Assembly: GCA_036555585.1 (NCBI GenBank) | Contig: DATBLE010000012.1 | Span: forward strand, 124,001-188,000 | Direction of reading: 5' to 3' | Length of the DNA: 64,000 nucleotides | Source: DATBLE01 sp036555585 | Lineage (GTDB): Bacteria; Actinomycetota; Thermoleophilia; Gaiellales; Gaiellaceae | Shown: piece after piece, positions 42,101-48,616 of the stretch | Layout of the letters: the number at the start of each line of letters is the position of its first letter | Numbering within the stretch: position 1 is the stretch's first letter | The notes under the pieces: generated by a model | Told to the model about the DNA's origin: nothing | Seen by the model: only the letters and a program-made list of their open reading frames with translations | Databases searched by the model: none | Program-made: the position numbers and the translations under genes

Positions 42101-42624
42101 AGGAGATGGCGAAGCTCGCCTGGACGCTGGGCGCGCTCGCGGCCGAGCAGGTCTTCTACGGCGAGAACGCAACCGGTGTCGGCGGCGACCTGCAGAGCGC
42201 CACCGGCCGGTCGGCGTGGATGGTCGGCGTGTCCGGCATGGGCCCCGACGCGATCCCGATCGACACGACGGCGCGGCGCAGCGTCGAGAAGCGCGAGGAG
42301 GAGCGGAAGAAGCTCGCGAAGCGGTTCGAGTCGATCGGGCTCCAGCTGATGAACCGGGCGAGCGGCGACTTCCAGCACGACTCGATCGCCGCCGTCCTGC
42401 GCGACTTCGACAAGCGCCAGCTCGCCGCCCAGATCATCGGCCAGGCGTACGTGAACGCCTACCAGCTGATCGCGCAGAACAAGGACGCCGTCGAGAAGAT
42501 CGCCGACCACCTGGTCGCCCGCAAGGAGCTGTACGGCGACGAGCTGATCGACCTGCTCAACTCGGTGGGGCTGAAGGAGCCCACGGTCGACCTGCGCAAG
42601 GAGGAAACTTGGCCGACATTGTGA
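39199..42624 (+). CDS. FtsH-like AAA+ membrane metalloprotease, intein-interrupted
   Basis: 1141 residues; 804 after intein removal. Hydrophobic segments lie near 33-75, 110-135 and 155-185. AAA domain: Walker A GAPGTGKTM (243-251), Walker B IVFIDEID, arginine-finger region RRPGRMGR. Peptidase HEAGH (921-925) with the later GVGGDLQSAT Asp ligand region. Between Walker B and the arginine fingers lies a Gly/Trp/Arg-rich insertion of about 90 residues (312-400 region) not found in standard FtsH, and the usual extracytoplasmic domain is absent. The intein interrupts the sensor-2 motif NGY|SPAMVEQ. Role: membrane protein quality control, inferred. Confidence 0.9.
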   Translation: MSSADAVQPPALAAPDEQRALNDQWRALRRSATIVAVLCAPAVFLWLWQIQDVTIGWAVVATALGVFAFRGLLDLIFRRFIPWPSLFAVDDPRVREEDVVNRRRAWFWHSVFKFFFILAVIVTVVFVVQWIFGGDVTWWGTASSMANGVADAITSRTWWTQAFLVLFLFLANFLIFMGPMMLMGISQIKGFEPGDANWGVKLEDVRGQAEAKEEVRRIVNLWQSGEAFEKAGGRRERGILFHGAPGTGKTMLAKAIATGFNSPFVTIPGSGFAQTFIGIDALIVRYLARKAKRLAAKWGGQCIVFIDEIDAVGMRRASLGGGAPSMTTSTTGRFDDHCFYGPYGALTASGDLILETRGWRDRIFAEREPSGPAPYPGWYARMAGIVNQAFPGMFGGMGQLALNQLLVTMDGIDNPPFWRRFWTNRINNFLDATYVVPRRVRDMSLRLPPARPAGNQIYFIGATNVPLEALDPALRRPGRMGRHVWFRTPTKQDREDIFNLYLGRVSHDPELDTERSRDELARITNGYAQPLDAELLTPAGWTRMGDVQVGDTVIGADGRPTEVVAIHPRGEMDVFRVRFNDGTSTECTADHLWTVEANDPRMVQRTFTLSEIVERGLRWSSGGSRMYLPKTGPAEFEGHGELPLDPYFLGLLLGDGGFTSTTPDFCTADAESLAAVGALAPAGVTPTQHGPMNWWLSAGPRGGVQRGRVNPLTRALGELGLWGVSGHEKFVPAQYAWAAPDDRLALLQGLMDTDGSRDYRRGTGAEFYSHSRRLADDVAFLARSLGGSARVRAKRDGWRVAVDLPEGLIPFRLSRKAAEYRASRKPFRKRLVGVEAIGRKQVQCITVAAPDGLYVTDGYTVTHNSPAMVEQVCSMALTRAHHDGRDSFTREDIIEAMTTVESGTAVGVEYIPEETRAVAIHEAGHAAAAHVFLKGAESTRISIRMRAGSLGHHQALEKEERFSSWKSEEMAKLAWTLGALAAEQVFYGENATGVGGDLQSATGRSAWMVGVSGMGPDAIPIDTTARRSVEKREEERKKLAKRFESIGLQLMNRASGDFQHDSIAAVLRDFDKRQLAAQIIGQAYVNAYQLIAQNKDAVEKIADHLVARKELYGDELIDLLNSVGLKEPTVDLRKEETWPTL
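40780..41790 (+). mobile_element. Class 3 intein with LAGLIDADG homing endonuclease
   Basis: 337 residues (host positions 528-864) from Ala1 (AQPLDAELLTPAGW) to VTHN, followed by extein Ser865. There is no N-terminal Cys or Ser nucleophile. The class 3 W-C-T set is present: Trp66 in TADHLW (block B), Cys317 in QCITV (block F) and Thr335 in VTHN (block G), intein numbering. Endonuclease motifs FLGLLLGDGG (host 648-657) and LLQGLMDTDG (746-755) keep their acidic residues. AGG arginine codons are common here but scarce in flanking host DNA, fitting horizontal arrival. Host residues NGY and SPAM join to restore the FtsH sensor-2 motif. Confidence 0.9.
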
Positions 42625-43433
42625 GCGAGCAGCCCGCCCCCCTCGCCCGGCCGAAGCCGGGGCCGTCGGTCTCGCGCCGCAAGTTCGGGCTCGCGTACCT
42701 GGCGCTGGCGGCGATCGTCGGCGCGGCGGTCGGCCTCGTCGTGGTCTTCGCGACCGACGACGGCGGCAAGAAGACGAAGAGCGAGGCGTGGTCGACGTGG
42801 AAGCCGTCGTCGACCGGGACGCTCGGCGTCCGCGAGATCGCCCGGCACGTCTCGCCCGACTACCGGCTCCCGAGCGGCGCGCTGCTCACGTCCGTGATCG
42901 CCGGACCGATGGTCGTGCCCTCGTCGCAGGGAGCGATCCCGGTGACGGCGATCCTGGTCAAGTCGGGCGTTGCCGGAGTCCGGCAGGAGCGGATCGACGT
43001 CGCCTTCCCGGAGTCGGGCGTCTTCTACCAGCTGTGCGGCCAGGGAGCAGGCTGCACGATCCCCGGCACCTCGAGCGTGGCACGGGGGCAGCTCGTCCGC
43101 CGGGAAGCGGTCGAGCTCGCGCTCTACACCTTCCACTACCTGCCGCAGACCGACTACGTGCTCGCGTTCATCCCGCCGCCGCCGGGCGTCGACCAGACCA
43201 ACCCGAACTACCGCCGCGCCCTGTTCCTGCCGCGCACGGCGCTCGCCGGGCAGCTCTCCAAGCCCCTGACCTCGACGATCAAGCCGGACAACGCACCGGT
43301 GTCGCCGGGCAAGCTGCCGCGGGGCCAGGGCACGCGGATCGACAGGCTCACCGCCGGGCGCATCCTCCACTACGACTTCCAGCAGGCCGCCGACCAGAGC
43401 GTGCTGGTCGTCCTGTCGCCGATCGAGAGCTGA
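42609..43433 (+). CDS. Membrane-anchored hypothetical protein linked to the FtsH-like protease
   Basis: 274 residues. Short basic cytoplasmic N-terminus, one membrane helix (about 25-48: FGLAYLALAAIVGAAVGLVVVFA), then an extracytoplasmic domain of unrecognised fold with two Cys (CGQGAGC) that could bond. Start TTG 42609 is 4 nt after AAGGAGG and inside the protease gene end; GTG 42621 is too far from that site. Coupled translation with the protease suggests an adaptor or regulatory partner, inferred only from position. Confidence 0.65.
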   Translation: MADIVSEQPAPLARPKPGPSVSRRKFGLAYLALAAIVGAAVGLVVVFATDDGGKKTKSEAWSTWKPSSTGTLGVREIARHVSPDYRLPSGALLTSVIAGPMVVPSSQGAIPVTAILVKSGVAGVRQERIDVAFPESGVFYQLCGQGAGCTIPGTSSVARGQLVRREAVELALYTFHYLPQTDYVLAFIPPPPGVDQTNPNYRRALFLPRTALAGQLSKPLTSTIKPDNAPVSPGKLPRGQGTRIDRLTAGRILHYDFQQAADQSVLVVLSPIES

Positions 43434-43774
43434 GCTCCGCCGGCGAACGCGCCGCGCTGGCACGCGCGAAGGCGCGGCTCGACCGGCTCGACCTCTACCC
43501 GCATCCCGTGCGCATCGAGCGGGTGCTCGTGCTGGTCTGGCCGTGGCTGTTCCGGCTGCCGTGGTTCCGACGGTTCGACGGCTACGCGGCCTGGAACGCC
43601 GTCTTCCTGCGGCTGCCGGTCGCCGCCGCCGGCGACGACCTGGTCACGCACGAGCTCTGCCACGTCTGGCAGATGCAGCACCGGCCGGTACGGATGCCGC
43701 TCTCGTACCTCCGCGGCTACGCGCGCAACCGGTACGAGCTCGAGGCGCGGCGGGCGGTCGAGCTGACCCGCTGA
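43430..43774 (+). CDS. Small zinc-metallopeptidase-like (HELxH) protein
   Basis: 114 residues. A hydrophobic/aromatic N-terminal half (VLVLVWPWLFRLPWFRRFDGY), then DDLVTHELCHVWQMQH, a zinc-binding HExxH-type motif, and a trailing YELEARRA that supplies a possible third Glu ligand. Reminiscent of small DUF4157/SprT-like proteins. No ATG, GTG or TTG fits the conserved-looking N-terminus; CTG 43430 overlaps the upstream stop as CTGA. GTG 43508 is the alternative start and gives 89 residues. Confidence 0.55.
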   Translation: MSSAGERAALARAKARLDRLDLYPHPVRIERVLVLVWPWLFRLPWFRRFDGYAAWNAVFLRLPVAAAGDDLVTHELCHVWQMQHRPVRMPLSYLRGYARNRYELEARRAVELTR

Positions 43775-43778
43775 CGCC

Positions 43779-45191
43779 TCAGCTGACCGTCTGCTCCCGC
43801 GGCCGGCGGCGGCCGCGCCGGCGCTTCCGGCCCGCGCCGGCTCCGAGCTCGGCCTCGATCTCCTCCAGGCTGCGGCCCTTGGTCTCCGGCACCTTCCAGG
43901 CGAAGAAGAGGACGGCCAGGATGCCGAGTCCGGCGTAGACGAAGAAGGTGCCGCCCTTCCCGGCCGTGTCGATCAGCTGGAGGAAGGTGAAGGAGACGAG
44001 GAAGTTGAAGCCCCAGTTCGCGACGGTGCACACGCTCATCGCCGGGCCGCGGATGCCGAGCGGGAAGATCTCCGCGATCATCAGCCAGAAGACCGGCCCC
44101 AGCCCGACCGCGAACGAGGCGATGTAGAAGATCAGCGAGGCGAGCGCGAGCCAGCCGACCTGCTCCTTGATCGCCGCCACCTGGAAGAAGAGCCCCAGCC
44201 CGACGAGCGCCACGGTCAGCCCGGCCGTGCCGACGAGCAGAAGCACGCGGCGGCCGATCCGGTCGAGCAGCAGCACGGCGACGACGGTGAAGACGACGTT
44301 CGTGATGCCGATGAACACCGTCTGGCCGATCGCCTTCGAGGTCGACACGCCGGCGAACTGGAAGATCGTCGGCGCGAAGTAGATCACCGTGTTGATGCCG
44401 ACGATCTGCTGGAAGATGGCGAGGCCGAGCCCGACGACGAGCAGCGGCCGGACCGACTTGCCGAGCAGGTCGCGCAGGCTCTTCGACTCGCGCGCCACGT
44501 CGTGGATCTCCTCGATCTCGTCGTCCACGCCGCCGGCCGGCCGCGCCCGCTCGAGCACCTCGCGGGCCTCGTCCTCCCGGTCGTGCTCGACCAGCCAGCG
44601 AGGCGACTCGGGCAAGAACACCATCCCGACCGCCAGCGCGATGCCGGGAATCGCGCCGAGCCCGAGCATCCAGCGCCAGTTGTTCGAGATGCCCTTCAGC
44701 GCGAAGTCGATGATGTACGCGATCAGGATCCCGCTGGTGATCATCAGCTGGTTGAAGCTGACCAGCCCGCCGCGAAAGCGCTTCGGCACCATCTCGCCGA
44801 TGTACATCGGCGCCACGAACGAGGCGGTGCCGACGCCGAGCCCGAGCACGAAGCGGGCGGCGATCAGCGTCCAGACGTCCGGGGAGAGCGCCGACCAGAT
44901 CGCCTCGACGGCGAAGACGCAGCCGGCGACGATCTTCGTCGGCCGGCGCCCGATCTTCCCGGCGAGGTAGCCGGAGATCACGGCCCCGAGCATCGCGCCC
45001 AGGAGCAGCGAGCCGATGATCGCCGACTGGTCGAACGTGCTGGCGTCCAGGTCGGTCTTGATGAAGAGGAGCGCCCCCGAGATGACGCCGGTGTCGTAGC
45101 CGAACAGGAAGCCGCCGATCGCCGCGATCGCCGCGAGCGCGACGACGAAGGCATTGGTCTCCTGGTGCAGATCTTTGACGAAGGAGCTCAC
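43779..45191 (-). CDS. MFS sugar transporter
   Basis: 470 residues, twelve membrane helices, sugar porter family: GYDTGVISGALLF, the cytoplasmic loop GKIGRRPTK, FLPESPRWLVEHD, QQIVGINTVIYFAPTIF and VPETKGRSLEEIE. Probably a proton-coupled hexose or pentose symporter. GTG 45191 is the start; CTCGTACTACGAG, a perfect palindrome, lies 6 bases upstream. Confidence 0.93.
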   Translation of the reverse strand: MSSFVKDLHQETNAFVVALAAIAAIGGFLFGYDTGVISGALLFIKTDLDASTFDQSAIIGSLLLGAMLGAVISGYLAGKIGRRPTKIVAGCVFAVEAIWSALSPDVWTLIAARFVLGLGVGTASFVAPMYIGEMVPKRFRGGLVSFNQLMITSGILIAYIIDFALKGISNNWRWMLGLGAIPGIALAVGMVFLPESPRWLVEHDREDEAREVLERARPAGGVDDEIEEIHDVARESKSLRDLLGKSVRPLLVVGLGLAIFQQIVGINTVIYFAPTIFQFAGVSTSKAIGQTVFIGITNVVFTVVAVLLLDRIGRRVLLLVGTAGLTVALVGLGLFFQVAAIKEQVGWLALASLIFYIASFAVGLGPVFWLMIAEIFPLGIRGPAMSVCTVANWGFNFLVSFTFLQLIDTAGKGGTFFVYAGLGILAVLFFAWKVPETKGRSLEEIEAELGAGAGRKRRRGRRRPREQTVS

Positions 45192-45197
45192 AAGTAC

Positions 45198-45210
45198 CTC
45201 GTACTACGAG
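45198..45210. promoter_or_regulatory. Putative operator of the sugar transporter
   Basis: Perfect palindrome CTCGTACTACGAG, 6 bases upstream of the MFS start on the minus strand. No -10 was recognised with confidence. Confidence 0.3.
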
Positions 45211-45281
45211 CTTCCCGTCCCGTCAGCGCCGAAACACCGGGCGGCGGCGATCGCCCAGGCGACCGCCGCCGCATGCGTGGC

Positions 45282-45419
45282 TCAGCCCGCCCGCTGGTCG
45301 CGGCGCGCCCCCGCCTGCACGAGCCGCTTCGGCTGTGCGTCGGCGGGCGGCCGCTCGCGCGGCACGGGATCCACTACCGGCTCGACGATGAGGAGCCGCT
45401 TCAGGCGACCGATCTTCAT
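45282..45419 (-). CDS. Small protein, translationally coupled
   Basis: 45 residues, basic N-terminus (MKIGRLKRLLIVEPVVDPVPRERP). ATG 45419 overlaps the stop of the upstream gene (ATGA), and a strong AAAGGAGG sits about 6 nt before it. The strong ribosome site and overlap support translation. Function unknown. Confidence 0.45.
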   Translation of the reverse strand: MKIGRLKRLLIVEPVVDPVPRERPPADAQPKRLVQAGARRDQRAG

Positions 45420-46009
45420 CGAGGACCTCCTTTCCACGCCGCGGCGCGCCGTTGCGCCGCGTCGACGATCTCCTCTCCCGAGCAGTCGAGCACCTCGACC
45501 GTCACCCCGTAGCGCCGGAGCAGCGCCGCCAGCTCGCTCGGCGACCAGTGGCACCGGTTCCGGCGCGTGGTCGTCGGCACGTAGACGGCCGCCGGGTACG
45601 CATTCGTCGCCCGCCAGCCCCGGGCGCACTCCAGCACGCTCCCCCACAGGGAGACGAGCCCGAAGACGCGGGCCACCTCGCCCGGCATGGGGTCACGCAG
45701 GTACTCGGACGCGGTCTGCGCGTCGGCGCCGTAGATGCCGCACTCGCAGCGCTTCGCCGGAGCGACGTGGTCGACGCCGTTTCGCCGGCGGATGTGGAAG
45801 ACGCGGCGGTGGTGGCAGGTCGCGAACAGCGGACGCCGCGGCTCCCAGAAGTCCGGGAAGAAGATGCTGCGCAGCATCGGGCCGTCCGGCTGGTCGTAGA
45901 CGCACCAGGCGCGCCAGGCGCGCACGGGCTCGGCGTAGTCCGGCGCAGCCTCGGCCGTGTCGGCCGCAGAGGGCGCATCGCTGTCCTGTCTCCTCCGGAA
46001 GAGCTTCAC
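45416..46009 (-). CDS. Hypothetical protein with CxCGIYGA motif
   Basis: 197 residues. Central region with conserved-looking Cys/His (ATCHHRRVFHI, KRCECGIYGA) and a tryptophan-rich C-terminal half (LVSLWGSVLECARGWRATNAYPAAVYVP). The KRCxCGIYA type segment recurs in actinobacterial proteins of unknown role. GTG 46009 has AAGGCGAG upstream; TTG 46054 would add 15 basic residues. Coupled to the 45-residue gene downstream. Confidence 0.65.
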   Translation of the reverse strand: MKLFRRRQDSDAPSAADTAEAAPDYAEPVRAWRAWCVYDQPDGPMLRSIFFPDFWEPRRPLFATCHHRRVFHIRRRNGVDHVAPAKRCECGIYGADAQTASEYLRDPMPGEVARVFGLVSLWGSVLECARGWRATNAYPAAVYVPTTTRRNRCHWSPSELAALLRRYGVTVEVLDCSGEEIVDAAQRRAAAWKGGPR

Positions 46010-46064
46010 GTCTCGCCTTACGAGTGATCTCAACCGGCGGCGTTCTCGAAACAAGTCACCCGAC

Positions 46065-46070
46065 TACGAT
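46065..46070 (+). promoter_or_regulatory. Leaderless -10 (TACGAT) for MOSC gene
   Basis: TACGAT, then 6 nt, then GTG 46077. Confidence 0.55.
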
Positions 46071-46076
46071 CCAGTC

Positions 46077-46859
46077 GTGGCCCTGGCGGAGGATCTTCGG
46101 GATTGTCTGTCCGAGATGCTCGCCTACCCGGCGCCTGACGTCCCCGACGGTTCCCTCGAGCCGGTCCGGTTCTTCCGCCAGTGGCTCGCGGAGCGCAATC
46201 TCGGGCTCGCGCCGATCGCCGAGCCGGCGTCGTTCGACTGGCCCGGCCAGTGGATCGCCGTGATCGACGGGGGCCGACACGCGCTCGTCATGTTCGGCTC
46301 GCCGTCGGGTGTCTGGCTCGATCCCGCGGACGCTTACGGCCCCGGAGCGCAGATCACCGGCGGGTGGATGCTGACGCCCCTCGACCTGCAGCTTCCGACG
46401 CGGATGCCGTACGGCGGCGAAGCAGGCGTCGGAGCGGTCGCGGGGATCCTGGTCGCAGCGGCCGCCGAGGCGCCGCTTCGGCGCGTCGCTGCCGTGCAGG
46501 CCGTTCCCGGGCGAGGGCTCGCCGGCGACCGGTACGCCGACGGACGAGGCACGTTCAGCGCGCCGGGCCGCGGCTACGAGCTCACGCTGGTCGAGGCCGA
46601 GGTGCTCGACGAGATCGACCTCGCCTGGGAGGACGCCCGCCGCAACATCGTCACGACCGGGATCTCGCTGAACGCCCTCGTCGGGAAGCGGTTCCGCGTC
46701 GGGCCGGTCGAGTGCGTCGGCAGGCGACTGGCAGAACCGTGCGCCCACCTGGAGAAGCTTGCGCGACCAGGGTTGCTGCGACCCCTCGTCCACCGTGGCG
46801 GCCTTCGCGCGGACATCCTCGCGGGCGGCACGATCTCGCTCGGCGACGAGATCTCCTAG
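46077..46859 (+). CDS. MOSC-domain protein
   Basis: 260 residues. N-terminal about 115 residues of unknown fold (LSEMLAYPAPDVPDGSLEPVRFFRQWLAERNLGL). C-terminal MOSC domain: VQAVPGRGLAGDRYADGRGTFS, YELTLVEAEVLDEI and RNIVTTGISLNALVGKRFRVG, ending with a Cys in LAEPCAHLEKL. MOSC domains bind molybdenum cofactor or sulfur carriers. GTG start from the TACGAT promoter. Confidence 0.8.
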   Translation: MALAEDLRDCLSEMLAYPAPDVPDGSLEPVRFFRQWLAERNLGLAPIAEPASFDWPGQWIAVIDGGRHALVMFGSPSGVWLDPADAYGPGAQITGGWMLTPLDLQLPTRMPYGGEAGVGAVAGILVAAAAEAPLRRVAAVQAVPGRGLAGDRYADGRGTFSAPGRGYELTLVEAEVLDEIDLAWEDARRNIVTTGISLNALVGKRFRVGPVECVGRRLAEPCAHLEKLARPGLLRPLVHRGGLRADILAGGTISLGDEIS

Positions 46860-46873
46860 TCGACCCTCGCTCA

Positions 46874-48616
46874 TCAGCCGCGCGCCCAGAGGCCGAGTGA
46901 CGGATTCGCGATGTGGAAGAACGGCTCCCCGTCCCGGTCCCGCCGAGGGCCGGTTGGTGTCGTGCCGTCGACGCCGAGACGTTCTAGCTCCGCCGGGAGG
47001 AGGCGCCACCGATAGCCGACACCCTCGACTTCTTCTGCACCGAGGCCGCCGTCGTCGGGGTCGGTGCAGTACGTGATGCCGAACCGTCCCTCGCTCGAGC
47101 CGTGGATGAGGTGTGCGGCCGAGCCCAGGCTGGCCGCGAGATCCGGGTCCGACTTCACCGCCGCGAGCGTCGCCGGCGTGCCCCGGTAGCCGTGACGCCG
47201 GATCAGCGTGTCGATCCACGGATCCTCGCCGAAGCGCGCGACACCGGGCGCGAGGACGATCAGCTCGCCGCCGTCGGTGAGAGCCATCCGCGTGCGGTAG
47301 ACGGCCTTGTTCGCAAGCCAGGTCGTCCGGTATTCGGCGGAACTCAGCCAGCACGTGACGCGCCCGAGCGGCTCGGGCACGATCGTGACGTTGCACAGCC
47401 GCGCGAGCTCGGCGGCGGCTTGGTAGGCCGCCCTACCCGAGTCCCCGGACCCACCACGACCGGCGAAGAGGCCGCGCTGGATGACCCCTCCCACGGTGTC
47501 CTCGGTGACCGTGAGCAGCCACAGAACGTTCAGCCGTGGGACGAGGAAGCGGTCGAAGGCGGCGTCGATCGCGTCCCGCACGGGGCTCTCGGCGCGACCC
47601 ATGATCTTCTCCATGTCGCAGACGGCTCCGAGGAAGTGGCTGCGGTGGATGGTGGCGCCGCCGCCGAGTCCGATCACGACGTTCTTCGTAAACCCCGCCG
47701 TGCCGATCACCTCGTGCGGGACGACCTGGCCGATCGAGACGACGAGGTCCCACGCCTCGAAGAGCTGCTCGTCGGATTCGACCGGGATCGCTTCGGCATA
47801 CCGGCCGCCCGAGAGCATGGCGACCTCCGCGGCGGAGATCTCCCCGAGGCGCTCGAGGCCGTCGAGCCACCGGTGCACGAGCAGACGCTCGTACGGGATG
47901 CGGTCTCCGAAGAGCAGGTCCGCCTCTGCCGGGCTCATCGGGATGTGCGTTCCGAGCGCGGGCAGCACCCAGACGTCGCAACCCGCCGCGGTGAGCGTCT
48001 CGTAGAGGCAGCCGGCGATCTCGCCCGACCGGGAGTGCAGTCTCGTGTGGTCGGGGGGCACGAGCAGGACGCGTCGCGCGCCCGCGCCGACGATCTCCTG
48101 CTCCGCGATCCGGCGGACGTGCTCGTCGAGCTGCTCCGGCGTGATCACGCGATCGACGCCGCCGTCGGCGAAGAGTGGCGAGACCGCCGTCCCGGGACGC
48201 AGAGAGGCAAGAACGCGCTCCGCAGCGGCCAGCACGGCGACGGGATCATCGTCCGCGGGAAGGACGGCGACGTCCGTCTCGTCCTCGCCCGGCGGCTCGC
48301 CGGGCGAGCCGTCGAGGTGAAGGAACCTCACCCCTCCCGCCGCCCGGAGCGCGTCTCGATAGCTGCGCCGGAGGGCTGGACAGGCGACGACGACCTCGTC
48401 GCCGTCGCGCATCGCCATGCGGAGTTCAGCGAGCCATGGCCGGCGGTCGTCGTCGTCGTCGAGCGGCACCCCTGCGGCCATCTTCGCGACGCTCGCGTCC
48501 GGGTGGAATCCGTCCGCGTCGAGCAGAGGCACACCGAAGCGGTCCGAGAGCGCGCCGGCGAGCGTCGACTTCCCCGAACCGGCGACCCCCGTCACCACGA
48601 TCCGGCCTACGCCCAC
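46874..48616 (-). CDS. Gluconokinase-like domain fused to LarA-type nickel epimerase domain
   Basis: 580 residues. Residues 1-145 resemble GntK: Walker A TGVAGSGKST (9-18), DADGFHPDASVAKMAAGVPLDDDD and ACPALRRSYRDALR. The LID segment expected between residues about 103 and 118 is missing. Residues about 155-580 match the LarA/DUF2088 fold: VPPDHTR (187-192), LGTHIPMS (His224), VVPHEVIG (His301), FTKN (Lys311), IHRSHF (His324, His327). LarA enzymes use a nickel pincer cofactor to racemise or epimerise 2-hydroxyacids, including D-gluconate at C2. With uronate isomerase and an SDR upstream, mannonate-to-gluconate epimerisation then phosphorylation is inferred. GTG 48616 overlaps uxaC by 10 bases. 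Confidence 0.85.
   Translation of the reverse strand: MGVGRIVVTGVAGSGKSTLAGALSDRFGVPLLDADGFHPDASVAKMAAGVPLDDDDDRRPWLAELRMAMRDGDEVVVACPALRRSYRDALRAAGGVRFLHLDGSPGEPPGEDETDVAVLPADDDPVAVLAAAERVLASLRPGTAVSPLFADGGVDRVITPEQLDEHVRRIAEQEIVGAGARRVLLVPPDHTRLHSRSGEIAGCLYETLTAAGCDVWVLPALGTHIPMSPAEADLLFGDRIPYERLLVHRWLDGLERLGEISAAEVAMLSGGRYAEAIPVESDEQLFEAWDLVVSIGQVVPHEVIGTAGFTKNVVIGLGGGATIHRSHFLGAVCDMEKIMGRAESPVRDAIDAAFDRFLVPRLNVLWLLTVTEDTVGGVIQRGLFAGRGGSGDSGRAAYQAAAELARLCNVTIVPEPLGRVTCWLSSAEYRTTWLANKAVYRTRMALTDGGELIVLAPGVARFGEDPWIDTLIRRHGYRGTPATLAAVKSDPDLAASLGSAAHLIHGSSEGRFGITYCTDPDDGGLGAEEVEGVGYRWRLLPAELERLGVDGTTPTGPRRDRDGEPFFHIANPSLGLWARG

Noticed and set aside
38233..42510. A 1425-codon minus-strand open frame over the FtsH-like gene
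   Set aside because: Only its last 305 codons (the cation efflux protein) are coding. The rest is antisense shadow of the protease and intein.
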